IMG/VR virus record: IMGVR_UViG_3300037961_004808
Location: 20,118-84,117 of that record
DNA length: 64,000 nucleotides
Strand: one strand, 5' to 3'
DNA from: a virus
Shown here: positions 19,501-26,770 of the stretch, piece after piece
How the letters are laid out: each line of letters begins with the position of its first letter
Numbering within the stretch: position 1 is the first letter of the stretch
Position numbers and translations under genes: made by a program
Notes under the pieces: generated by a model
Told to the model about the DNA's origin: nothing
The model's input: only the letters and a program-made list of their open reading frames with translations
Databases searched by the model: none

Positions 19501-21833
19501 AAATCAATGACTCGGGGTACAGTTTTCATCTTTGCCCGTGCCACAACATCCTTATGGTTGCCGCCAAGGATGGATACTGTAGGAACTTCCTCGTAATCAA
19601 GTCCCACAGTGTCGTCATCGTCCACCAGGACCTCCTGTAAGGTGCCTTTCATCTGTGCAATGCAAGATGCACCCACTCCGGTGTGTCCTGCCTGTGCAAC
19701 CGATAGACGGGGAGGATTGATGACATCATATCCATCACCACTATTCAGGACAGTGACAGATTGCAGAGAACCATAGAAAATCTTGTCAGTTGCTTTATAT
19801 GAATAGATCTCAACACCGTTGACAAACAGACCAACGCCGCCCTGTACAGTTTTGACTGGACCAGTCGCGGAAAATTCTGGTTTGTTGAATTTACGCAGCA
19901 GTTTCTGAGCACCTAAGTCGGTGTTGTAGAAAATTGTAGGAGTCAGTAACCCAGACTGGGAGGCACCGATATCTGCTGCGGTGAATACATCAATATACTG
20001 ACCACTACGAACGTTCTCGGGAGTAAATGCCAGAGCAATCTGACTATCACTGATCCTCTTGACAAAGTAAGACTCACCCTCAGTAAGGTTGGTCAGTGCA
20101 GTGCCAAGAATGTTCTGATAAACAACCTGATCGCCATCATAAAGATGGTGATCGGTAATGTCGATCAGATTAGTGGCACTGTTTGGAGTGAAGAAAGCAC
20201 GATCTCTCTTAGAAGGATTGATCTGCCAGTGAGGAATGCTATTTGATGCAACAAAGACACTATCGTCTGGATCAGAATAAGTGTTCTGAACGTCAGCAAT
20301 AACTTGCTGGTTGACTTTCAGATTACGACGGATTTTATAGCGTTTTTGTGGAGTAAGAGTTGAACAAGCAACTGTGATGCTATCATCAGAGATAGAAGCA
20401 GTGATAGTGCCAGGAATTACGACATTATCAACATCAATGATGTCAACTGTGTCACCAGCAATAAAAACATGATCGGTGTCAAGTTTGATATTGTAGTTGT
20501 TAGAACCGTTTGCGGTAAATTCTAGAATACCATAAGATACAGCGGTATTGTAGATCCAACTAGACCAGCGACGATCATTCTGCTCTATACCCAGAGTCTT
20601 GACATTGATGTCACTGCCTTTCTGTTGATTGACTGCCTCTCCATTGAATTTGGAGAGAGACCCAACAATCTCCAGTTCAACTGGGCGTTGCAAGTCTCCA
20701 TTTTCATAAGACCTTGCATTGATTCCTTGAGTTACTGTTGACCCAATAGAAATAGCAACCGGACAAGCAACATCAAGATCAAATTTAGTATAACTTTTGT
20801 TATTATATCTAAGGACTCTATTATCTACTTTGATATTGCCACTAGTGCTAAAACCAACGGTAGAATCGACAAAGATGGAAGTAGCACCAAGGGGTGCTTC
20901 AATAGTTGTGAATGACTTGTTTGTTTGTTGGAACTCACCGAAAGTGGTGTTCTCAGAAATAGCAATGCTGTAATATGTTGTGAGACCAACAATAACAGAC
21001 TCGACATTGTAGATCGATCCTTCAGTCTTAGTAGGAGAAGTGTCCTGCTCTAAAGATTCTCCAGCAATTTTCAGGGCATCACCACTAATACCTTTAGCAA
21101 TGATGACATCATTAGTGACATAATCCGCCGAAGAAGGACGAATCATAAACTTGGCAGGTTGAATCATTTCAACCGGTTCGCCATACAAAGCACCAAACAG
21201 AATCTTGAATGCTTCTTCTGTTCCTTTGGAACGATAAAAATCTTTTGCTTGACGGATAAAGTTGGATTGATCAACCCTACCGTGCAATGGACGCTCCGAG
21301 AAACCAGGCAACACCTGCTTCTTGAGTTTCTTCAGGAACTGGGTCAAGAAAACATTACTAAGATTTTCTACCCTTGCACCAACATCATGAGTGCCTACAC
21401 CACTGGTGCTGAAGGTCAGATACTCAGGTTGGTTGGTTTTAGCGTTATTTTCAATACCACTGAAACCACGGGTGCAACCAGTGAAAGAGTTTGTGGTGAT
21501 ACCAGTATAGGTAATGATCTCATTGTTGATCTTCAGCAGACCATACCTATTAGGCCAACCTTTTGTTGACACAACTTCAATGGTTTTTTGTGCACCATCA
21601 CGATAAGACGTGAGTGATGTAAAACCAATCAGGTTTTCATTGTTGAGAAAGTCGAGACCTTTATATTCAACCAGGTTTTCCGCAATATCAACCGATCCCC
21701 CCTGGTATTCCTGGGAGATGTAATACTGCTTTAGAAACTCTCCAAAATCAGGATTCTCAGCATCTATAGACGCAGGAATTTGACTTTGAACAACCTCGTG
21801 TATTTTTACTCGGCTAAGAGAGGTCTCTATCAT
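13593..21833 (-). CDS. Giant baseplate structural protein, 2746 aa (gp7 position)
   Basis: This is the largest gene in the window. Residues 1-240 contain a helical segment (FLTQFLKKLKKQVLPGF, then QAKDFYRSKGTEEAFKILF) that looks like a wedge-assembly domain. The rest is a string of beta modules: HHLYDGDQVVY near 562, PHGFTNGEEIIY near 799 and NHGFNSGDVVVY near 915, each followed by a YFV motif. GxGY units occur near 700, 1058 and later. A YHYH-like segment (HSPILGWAYDGNPIYGP) lies at 1178-1194. It follows gp6 by 17 nt and occupies the T4 gp7 position, so it may be the functional replacement of gp7. This is inferred from gene order, since no residue-level match to T4 gp7 was recognised. Confidence 0.82.
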   Translation of the reverse strand: MIETSLSRVKIHEVVQSQIPASIDAENPDFGEFLKQYYISQEYQGGSVDIAENLVEYKGLDFLNNENLIGFTSLTSYRDGAQKTIEVVSTKGWPNRYGLLKINNEIITYTGITTNSFTGCTRGFSGIENNAKTNQPEYLTFSTSGVGTHDVGARVENLSNVFLTQFLKKLKKQVLPGFSERPLHGRVDQSNFIRQAKDFYRSKGTEEAFKILFGALYGEPVEMIQPAKFMIRPSSADYVTNDVIIAKGISGDALKIAGESLEQDTSPTKTEGSIYNVESVIVGLTTYYSIAISENTTFGEFQQTNKSFTTIEAPLGATSIFVDSTVGFSTSGNIKVDNRVLRYNNKSYTKFDLDVACPVAISIGSTVTQGINARSYENGDLQRPVELEIVGSLSKFNGEAVNQQKGSDINVKTLGIEQNDRRWSSWIYNTAVSYGILEFTANGSNNYNIKLDTDHVFIAGDTVDIIDVDNVVIPGTITASISDDSITVACSTLTPQKRYKIRRNLKVNQQVIADVQNTYSDPDDSVFVASNSIPHWQINPSKRDRAFFTPNSATNLIDITDHHLYDGDQVVYQNILGTALTNLTEGESYFVKRISDSQIALAFTPENVRSGQYIDVFTAADIGASQSGLLTPTIFYNTDLGAQKLLRKFNKPEFSATGPVKTVQGGVGLFVNGVEIYSYKATDKIFYGSLQSVTVLNSGDGYDVINPPRLSVAQAGHTGVGASCIAQMKGTLQEVLVDDDDTVGLDYEEVPTVSILGGNHKDVVARAKMKTVPRVIDFDSTTTGGVVNTSTDTFLFAKPHGFTNGEEIIYTTNGTSNIGIGTTPGTLIDSASYFVRKIDDFSFRLSETKANSLATNVEVIIPITGSGGGIQRFTSVRRRSRIDEILIEGTGSFHNREITTIAGINTFTNSIEINNHGFNSGDVVVYSSDIANIQGLVDDSQYFVSKVSDDIFQLTTDKNNQNVIALNGPGSGTHTFKDPAIQVLVSGRQGITTSNTTATPIVRGSVQNVFVTVPGDNFGSTVINDNFRPEINTVIGKEAFLQPFIVNGRVDQIIIKSGGKDFFSTPDIVITGDGVGAKAKAVVSNGQIVAIEMIEKGGNYTQSQTTVAAKTPGGHAIYSANLNEWTINQVNRYARFGDVSTDDGYYEVAKDSNLGNPYVNYYAPRNLRDYLQDSGGDHSPILGWAYDGNPIYGPVGFKNPNGSGLLGYMQSSYVKLSGQRTNGPSIANYPAGFFVEDYTYRPGFGDLDEHNGRFTVTPDYPNGVYAYFTTVTSNQISNSGSPFNNGREPIFPYVVGDSYRSQPEVLNLGFGFDQQHDPLKYNLVRNTRNYNINSYDFVSNSQKNTFVQSRIVSTNTGGITSLDIIDGGNEYGVGDNVVFDNSETNGFGAIAHVSKISGPIISSFTSTVNSFPDTTFVYTGGSVTGITTVPHNLVTGTSLRVDDVSSTLHDELEGRHTVTVSSVKSGLSTTINALGVNGGITTSVKISDDPSKFEIDDIIRINSEQFRIYRIDTARNELDLLRAQNGTAGVAHTNGSRIDRLERKFTFDLPSCDSTPLDERVYFDATSQLGIGASIGQGETHTITNQRILGTGGTRDIPKGTIFLPNHPFKNGEKITYNYDDGTAIQYLTAGVGTASGWSAPLPETLFVQVVDNSTVGVVTMQNQINSPNSRALFYSNIGVGNTHSFKTVRGEITATIQITDVTATTKNPHTLRPGDEIDMNIVSMGTSSIALTYNPGNRFVSIGNSANPKVTVVDGDLLEFDMSDSSLSNTKLGFYLDSTYQKSFVGSGKSTIEVSYSGAPGSSGAKASVHFTPEVPRTLFYKLESLDTSKIIEVDDSIDDYGKIVVTQSDFTTKASISSVTSDTFKFNIFENPERVGYTSVTADINYTTTSLTEKGPIADLLLVSKGTRYRDLPQVTVGSTTGTSALLRASGSNVGKLDTVEIIQSGYDYPSDKTLRPEAEMPQVLFLKDNFTVSNVAITSTGKKYLTGPDLVIYNTKKNEVNAGTEFKVDLLGSSVSNVRIVQGGNNLSSGDNKLVAINNSNGVGIVTVTYSAPNVTLTLKTPETGFDATNMPFAVGDKVFVENVGVTSGHGYNSSTFGFDTFTLTAVNPAVGLINKATITYEVPVDPGVYDLGTFGTVSNDKDIAKFDVTLDEGKFFKGERIINMRNSETSRIVSGEGKVRNVIRVNNVDEFQVGDSITAELSGSGGTIERIETFKGNFDVGVVFKKRFGWENDVGQLSNFYQRIQDSDYYQSFAYSLKSNVGIASWSEPVDALAHIAGFKKHSDMLIPSQPTGVGQTSTTGVGVGTISKSVVLIDSEDSLSNIHNFDLVYEEPNATNTVSDKIIFNAQRFGSSLICKSNRVLEIDDISPQFYDDPNLIRTVAIDSFDTTSANSPVCVKYYAQVVLDSSLGISYNATQYCEFAVFTDGTDAYINQYSDLSDAFDLGEFVVQQNGNIVEVSFEPYNNTFTYDITFYKEAVLKSLGVGSTSYSNIEKIGIASAFSATGSPATHTIQDIDASDFKSGTILVVHSSNTETDLEEYNFLADGTGGVLFSDYGNMNSGSTLGDFDVVQNSGVLKLQYTPAANQAVTIRTLTTSVGVATTAGLNVSEIPKLEVGDAELNATRTEIAATGSPSAVIVSSKDYTNYTSVKYLIQVHNTTDDEYSVFNVSANAFAGYSNYNVYNNLSNATQQKRDIRAIDINISGNNMRLRFTPLANKDYVVRVSEIRIDKPDNVANDTTITL

Positions 21834-21850
21834 TTATTCCGATACTATTT

Positions 21851-23761
21851 CTAGTTAGATGCACCAGTGCTAGTTATAACAGTTCCACGGACCTTCTTGT
21901 CAGCAAAGTAACTGGACTGTGGGACGAATTGTGATCCAGAAGTATTGGCACCGGTTGCAATACTATCCTTCCTCATGTAGAAGTTGCTCTTAGAGACATC
22001 AAACTGCAAGTACAGTTCGTTCTTTGCAAGAACATCGTTTGATTGAGGAATTGCCTCAACCTCAATAATATTGTCGCCCACAAGAGTGGATGTGATGTTG
22101 ATGGTATCAAGAACAATCTCACCTTTAGCATAATCAATTCGACCAAGGTTCTTGGTGATAACTTTGACGCTATCATCCTGAAGAATCTGGAACATAAAGA
22201 TCGTACCCTTATCTTCACTTACCTTTTGGTCACTGAAGTAACAAGTTCCAACAACACCAGACGCAGTAAATCCGGTAGACCGGATGTTATACTGCTCATC
22301 AGGTGCATACATGGTATTGAGGAAACAAATCTCATACTGGGCAAACTGATTGACTTTGGCAATCAAATCCCTTCTCATTCTCACTAGGGTGATATTTGAA
22401 GTGATAGAAGTATCAACATTGTCAATCGTAGATAGAATCTTACTGTACTTGAATCTGCCGCCGAATTTGTTGAGTTCCTTGCCAGACCCAAAAGTAGAAA
22501 GAGCTTTGATAACATTAGTCTTCAAGTTGTCAATATCTCCAACAAAGTTGGAGTTGTAGTAAACATATGAGTCAATCTCAACATACAGGAACTTGAGATC
22601 AATGAACGTAGGAACAATTCCAGCAATAGAATAACTCTTCAAGTCAGTCAGAAGATTCTTCTTAGTCAAGTTTGACAAGAAAGAACCATTCTTGGGTTTC
22701 GCAGCAATGTAAACCCGACCAAACTGGGGAGGATCTAACTCCTCACCACCATAGGCACTAACCGACTCAATGTTAGGGAAGATTGCCGGGAGGATTGCTT
22801 CATAGTCATTTGCCGTCACTGCCCTGTATTGGGACGCATAGAGGCGGGGAGCGTAATACTTGACACTCTCCAATGGTTCAATGCTATCGCCGTTCTGAGA
22901 CGCTTCTAGGGCAACTAGAGCAGCACTAAACCCAGACTCAGTAGCACCATCCTGATCTTTCAGGGTGCCTGAGAAGTTGAACTGCTTGACACCATTACCC
23001 ACCTTACCATTGGTCTTGATGTAACCAATTTCGATGACATTACCGGATGACAACTTTTTGCCAAAGATATCATCACCAAACAAGACCTCATACTTCTCGT
23101 CAGAAGTTTCTTGGAGCAAATAAATGTTGGACGTAGAGGTGACACCAACAATAGTGTCAACTAGATTGTAATCAACGCTAGTATTGTCAGAAGCACTATT
23201 TTTGATCTTGACTTTGATCGTAGAGGTGTCAACATTGTTGTTGGGGATCACGAACCTTTGATTGGGTTGTGACTGATCTACGGTAAAAGTATTCTTGATA
23301 TATTGTCCTTGATAAATCTCAATGTTTGCTCCAGCTTCACCATTGTCTGCTGGGAAAGTGATCTCCTCAGGAATGGAGAACAAGAAACTGGTATCATTAG
23401 TAGAACCATTGGCAACAATGCCAGGTTGGATACTTACAGTCTCAGTATCAGATGCTAGATTAGAAAGGTCAATGGCAACCAGAGCACGCGCTGCTCTTGC
23501 TGAACGAGGAACATATCCAATGTTTCGTGCCAGGGATACAACGTTCTCCCTCAGCGTTGCAGAGTCAATGAAAGTCTCATTGACCGCCATGTTGGTGTTA
23601 TAGGCAGTGCTATAAGCATTATACGCTAAAATATTGATTAGGATGCTGAGGTTAGACCCCTCAAAGTCCATATCTGTGAAGTTACTGTTCTCCCTCAGAT
23701 AGTCTTTGATGGACCTCTTGATGTCCTCAAAATTCAGATTGGTAAATTGGGTGAGTGCCAT
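21851..23761 (-). CDS. 6: Baseplate wedge protein gp6
   Basis: This 636-aa protein is close in length to T4 gp6 (660 aa). Its N-terminus FTNLNFEDIKRSIKDYL...FEGSNLSILINILAYNAY is characteristic of gp6/J-type baseplate wedge proteins. It is followed by the conserved NMAVNETFIDSATLRENV segment and later RAVTANDYEAILPAIFPNI. The gp6 dimer forms the inner ring of the baseplate wedge and joins wedges together. The ATG shares a base with the gp25 stop codon (TAATG), so the two are coupled. Family and position agree, so confidence is high. Confidence 0.93.
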   Translation of the reverse strand: MALTQFTNLNFEDIKRSIKDYLRENSNFTDMDFEGSNLSILINILAYNAYSTAYNTNMAVNETFIDSATLRENVVSLARNIGYVPRSARAARALVAIDLSNLASDTETVSIQPGIVANGSTNDTSFLFSIPEEITFPADNGEAGANIEIYQGQYIKNTFTVDQSQPNQRFVIPNNNVDTSTIKVKIKNSASDNTSVDYNLVDTIVGVTSTSNIYLLQETSDEKYEVLFGDDIFGKKLSSGNVIEIGYIKTNGKVGNGVKQFNFSGTLKDQDGATESGFSAALVALEASQNGDSIEPLESVKYYAPRLYASQYRAVTANDYEAILPAIFPNIESVSAYGGEELDPPQFGRVYIAAKPKNGSFLSNLTKKNLLTDLKSYSIAGIVPTFIDLKFLYVEIDSYVYYNSNFVGDIDNLKTNVIKALSTFGSGKELNKFGGRFKYSKILSTIDNVDTSITSNITLVRMRRDLIAKVNQFAQYEICFLNTMYAPDEQYNIRSTGFTASGVVGTCYFSDQKVSEDKGTIFMFQILQDDSVKVITKNLGRIDYAKGEIVLDTINITSTLVGDNIIEVEAIPQSNDVLAKNELYLQFDVSKSNFYMRKDSIATGANTSGSQFVPQSSYFADKKVRGTVITSTGASN

Positions 23762-24165
23762 TATAGCCTAGTAGGTTCAAGTACGAATGATACCGACTGA
23801 GCAGGTCTAGTCAGTCCCACAATGTCGTAACTAATAGTCACCGCAAGTGCATTATCATCGGGTTTGCTAATAACCTGAATGTCTGTCAAGTCAACCCTTG
23901 GTTCAAAGTTGGTTATTGTAGTCTCAATCTCTCCTCGAATGGGATCAATGTAATCATCGTTCGCTAATTCAAATAACGAAGCGGTAATTCTTGTTCCCAG
24001 AAGTGTATTGAAAAATACTTCGCCTAATCGGATACGGACCAAGTTTTGAACTGAACGCTTGATGGCATCTTCGTTCTTCAGAGGAATTATGTCTTTAGTA
24101 ACTGGATGAGTTTTCATGGATAAGGAAATATCCTTGAAACCCTCCGACGTTCTCTGAATCGGCAC
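23761..24165 (-). CDS. 25: Baseplate wedge protein gp25 (GPW/gp25 family)
   Basis: This 134-aa protein matches T4 gp25 (132 aa) in length. The family signature is visible: an N-terminal strand region, then VRIRLGEVFFNTLLGTRIT followed by LFEL and DDYIDPIRGEIETTI. gp25 sits at the hub-wedge interface and helps initiate sheath assembly. It is the first gene of the left structural operon. A GATAAATA late promoter lies just upstream and a terminator for the preceding operon lies beyond that. Confidence 0.92.
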   Translation of the reverse strand: MPIQRTSEGFKDISLSMKTHPVTKDIIPLKNEDAIKRSVQNLVRIRLGEVFFNTLLGTRITASLFELANDDYIDPIRGEIETTITNFEPRVDLTDIQVISKPDDNALAVTISYDIVGLTRPAQSVSFVLEPTRL

Positions 24166-24185
24166 AGTGACCCTAATATCTCGTA

Positions 24186-24193
24186 TATTTATC
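24186..24193 (-). promoter_or_regulatory. T4-like late promoter (GATAAATA) for gp25 operon
   Basis: The minus strand reads GATAAATA, 21 nt before the gp25 start and just downstream of the terminator at 24207-24232. It is the only promoter-like signal ahead of the gp25-gp6-gp7-position genes. Confidence 0.65.
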
Positions 24194-24206
24194 TATTTAG
24201 AGGCAC

Positions 24207-24232
24207 AAAAAAGGAGGTCTTTTCAGACCCCC
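24207..24232 (-). terminator. Rho-independent terminator overlapping a stop codon
   Basis: On the minus strand an 8-bp stem (GGGGGTCT/AGACCTCC, one G-U pair) with a GAAA tetraloop is followed by six T. The TGA stop of the 54-aa gene lies inside the hairpin. It separates the early accessory operon from the late gp25 operon. Confidence 0.85.
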
Positions 24233-24387
24233 TCATGTCCTAGGTAACAAATCTCTACATCATCTGGGTGTGGATATCCATTTGCATAATATTCGTCAGC
24301 AAGATCTTGAGAATATTCTTCCATTTCCGCTTCTGTGATGGAAGCGTAAACTTTCTTCCCACACACCCAAATATCATATAGATCCAT
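24223..24387 (-). CDS. Small acidic protein, 54 aa
   Basis: It starts at the ATG giving MDLYDIWVCGKKVYAS; an upstream in-frame TTG would add seven residues but has no better ribosome site. The body is acidic and helical (EAEMEEYSQDLADEYY) and the C-terminus reads CYLGHEGV. It lies between the glycosyltransferase gene and a terminator. A TATAAT at 24408-24413 on this strand could give it its own promoter. No family was recognised. Confidence 0.6.
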   Translation of the reverse strand: MDLYDIWVCGKKVYASITEAEMEEYSQDLADEYYANGYPHPDDVEICYLGHEGV

Positions 24388-24421
24388 ATACTTATACCAC
24401 AGACTCAATTATATATGCGTA

Positions 24422-25189
24422 TCAGATAATTCGAGTTTTTTCGTGTCCAACTCGACACTTAGGATCACACCAAATTTCAAAACCTGCCTTCTGTGCTTCA
24501 AGACAGAATGACACATCTTCGCCACACATGTCTTGTACTTCACCAGATTCAAAGACCTGCATCTGTGGAGCAAACCAAGGATACTTCATCTTCTCGTGCT
24601 CGAAGACTCCGTGCTTGATCAGCAACCAACCAAAACCGGTATAGTCCACAGTGAACGGTTTACGACGCTTCTGGATGCCATCCAGCATCTCATGGTTCAT
24701 CACACCACCGTTGTTTTTGAAATCTTCTTCTTCCAACCAGTGAGCAACAGAGGTAGTCTGTCCGTCTTCAGTCACATACCAACCAGCAGCAATATCTTTA
24801 TCCATCCAAAGGAGACGGTAGAACTGCTCTAGACCGAAAACAATATCACTATCAATCCACAACTGATAATCATACTTCAGGTTGCCCTGCCAAGGTTTCT
24901 GATCTGGACCTTGGAGAACATTAGCGCCCAGACATTTACATCGGGCAAAATTGACCATGGACGAATAGTCTTGGGAGATCTGCAAAGAACCTCCACGTTG
25001 CACAATCTCAAAAGCGAGTTGTACAAAATTCTTCAGGTAGATATATGAAACCGTACGACCGGGAAGACAGAAAACAAACGTTTTTCCCTTTACCAGTTCG
25101 CGGGCAGCTTCAATACTAAACTCATCAGACTTTTTTGCAGCGTCCTCGCTTTCAGGTGGAGTCGTAACCACCTTGAATCCTTTTGCCAT
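24422..25189 (-). CDS. Glycosyltransferase-like protein (GT-A fold)
   Basis: This 255-aa protein carries a DSD motif within LWIDSDIVF (D113, D115) after a run of beta strands, the usual metal/nucleotide-sugar binding signature of GT-A glycosyltransferases. Later conserved features are VDYTGFGWLLIKHGVF and GEDVSFCLEAQKAGFEIWCDP, which resemble the acceptor-side region of family-2-like enzymes. Substrate and acceptor cannot be read from the sequence. It has its own sigma-70-type promoter upstream, so it is probably expressed early, unlike the flanking late genes. It may modify host surface glycans or virion proteins. Confidence 0.75.
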   Translation of the reverse strand: MAKGFKVVTTPPESEDAAKKSDEFSIEAARELVKGKTFVFCLPGRTVSYIYLKNFVQLAFEIVQRGGSLQISQDYSSMVNFARCKCLGANVLQGPDQKPWQGNLKYDYQLWIDSDIVFGLEQFYRLLWMDKDIAAGWYVTEDGQTTSVAHWLEEEDFKNNGGVMNHEMLDGIQKRRKPFTVDYTGFGWLLIKHGVFEHEKMKYPWFAPQMQVFESGEVQDMCGEDVSFCLEAQKAGFEIWCDPKCRVGHEKTRII

Positions 25190-25212
25190 GAAATGAAAGG
25201 TTTGTCAATTCA

Positions 25213-25241
25213 ATTATACCACCTTATATAGGTTAGCACAA
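25213..25241 (-). promoter_or_regulatory. Sigma-70-like promoter for the glycosyltransferase
   Basis: On the minus strand TTGTGC (25236-25241) is followed after 17 nt by a perfect TATAAT (25213-25218), 24 nt before the start codon. The -35 box begins right after the carbamoyltransferase stop codon. Confidence 0.6.
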
Positions 25242-26627
25242 TTAGAACACTTTTACGTTATACTTTGCCTGAAAATCCAGTGCATCACCCCAATCGTTGA
25301 CCATGGGTTTGCCCCTTATGTTCAATGAAGTGTTGAGTAGTACAGGACAACCTGTGACACGATACCACTCCTCTAGGATAGGTCTTAGGATGCTGCTAGA
25401 GGTCTCAGGTACAGTTTGTACTCGTGCACTATTATCGACGTGTACAGCAGCAGGAATCTCCTCAGGACGCAAACAATTATAGACATATGACATATACCTA
25501 GAATGCGAATGATTCATGTCAAAATAATCCTGACAATGCTCTTCTAGGATTGCAGGAGCAAAAGGCCGGAATTCCTGGCGTTTTTTGATGCGATTTACTT
25601 TTTCCTTGTTCTCGGCTTTCCTAGGATCCGCTAGAAGTGATCTGTTGCCTAAAGCACGGGGACCATACTCTGCTCTGCCATTTGCAACACCCGCAACGCC
25701 ATTTTCAAGCAAACACTGAACAACATCCTTAGGATCAACCTTACGTTCAATATTATGTCCACAGTAAGGCGTCCACTGCACTTTCTTGCCAGATACCAAC
25801 AATGCAGCACCTAACGCCGCTCCAGCATCTCCTGGGTTAGGCATAATCCATAGATTGCACATTTCCCGCAGTTTGGTGTTAGCAACGCAGTTTAGAGCAA
25901 CCCCACCACCATAACAAACGTTATTGCTGTACTCAAGTGCTATCTTGAAGATTTTGGTCAGTTCTTCTTCCAAAACAACTTGAGCACTCTTTGCCAAGTC
26001 AAAAGTTGAGTTGGAGAAGTCAATATTGATTCCCCGGTGATTATTTTCTGCTAGGAGTTGTCTGAGTTGGTTTTCGTGCTTATTTTCACCAAATGCCGCC
26101 ATACCCATAAAAATATACTCTTCATCCAAAGGACGAAGACCAGCATACTTCGTTAGAGCAGAATACCAAAGACCAATCGACTTTGGATACTTCTTAGACC
26201 AGACTTTCGTATATTTCGCTCTTCCGTCAATCATATTGGCAACCCAGACTGAACTACAGTCAAATTCGCCAATACTGTCTACAACAACACATGCTGCCTG
26301 CTCAAACACCGAAGTTTGGAATGCTGCGGCAGCATGAGACAAATGATGGGTAAAATCTACCGTAGGACGAAATCTTAGTTCCCTAGGTTTGTTCCAATGC
26401 TTCTGTCCAGCAAAAAACTGCCTCATCCGTTTAGGAAAAGGTTTTTCATAGAAAGCATAGACACCATCATAGGTATTCAGTGCTTCCGCCATAAATGCAG
26501 CTTCATCACAAAGATATTTGTCATGTTTCTTCTTTGAGTACCTTTCGCCGTGTGTGGCAAAGATAATTCTGTCTTCATGAACTACTGCAACTGCTGAGTC
26601 ATGAAAACCTTCGGAAAAACCAATCAT
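25242..26627 (-). CDS. Carbamoyltransferase (NodU/CmcH/TobZ family)
   Basis: This 461-aa protein carries the family signatures. HHLSHAAAAF at 94-103 contains the conserved metal-binding histidines. Next come a VVVDSIGEFD segment, GGGVALNCVAN near 241 (nucleotide binding) and GRAEYGPRALGNRSLL near 319, the hallmark of the C-terminal domain. Enzymes of this family transfer a carbamoyl group from carbamoyl phosphate, via a carbamoyl-adenylate, to hydroxyls of sugars or antibiotics. It is shorter than typical members (about 550-600 aa), mainly between motifs. The start overlaps a 39-aa gene by ATGA. It probably decorates a glycan together with the adjacent sulfotransferases and glycosyltransferase. 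Confidence 0.88.
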   Translation of the reverse strand: MIGFSEGFHDSAVAVVHEDRIIFATHGERYSKKKHDKYLCDEAAFMAEALNTYDGVYAFYEKPFPKRMRQFFAGQKHWNKPRELRFRPTVDFTHHLSHAAAAFQTSVFEQAACVVVDSIGEFDCSSVWVANMIDGRAKYTKVWSKKYPKSIGLWYSALTKYAGLRPLDEEYIFMGMAAFGENKHENQLRQLLAENNHRGINIDFSNSTFDLAKSAQVVLEEELTKIFKIALEYSNNVCYGGGVALNCVANTKLREMCNLWIMPNPGDAGAALGAALLVSGKKVQWTPYCGHNIERKVDPKDVVQCLLENGVAGVANGRAEYGPRALGNRSLLADPRKAENKEKVNRIKKRQEFRPFAPAILEEHCQDYFDMNHSHSRYMSYVYNCLRPEEIPAAVHVDNSARVQTVPETSSSILRPILEEWYRVTGCPVLLNTSLNIRGKPMVNDWGDALDFQAKYNVKVF

Positions 26628-26743
26628 TCTTCAGGATTTGGTTCCTCATCCATATCATCATCATCTTCGTAGATGAACGGGTCCATTCGACGAATCTGAC
26701 GTAACCGCCACTGTAGTATCAACCAAGAGAACGGATTGAACAT
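26624..26743 (-). CDS. Possible 39-aa protein
   Basis: A short frame begins MFNPFSWLILQWRLRQIRR and ends in an acidic tail with DDDDMDEEPNPEE. The TGA overlaps the ATG of the carbamoyltransferase in the usual ATGA manner, which supports translation. No clear ribosome site precedes the ATG. The N-terminal hydrophobic-basic stretch could be a membrane-proximal helix. The function is unknown and the gene is tentative. Confidence 0.45.
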   Translation of the reverse strand: MFNPFSWLILQWRLRQIRRMDPFIYEDDDDMDEEPNPEE

Positions 26744-26770
26744 ATGAATGAGTAGTGCGTTCTATGTATA

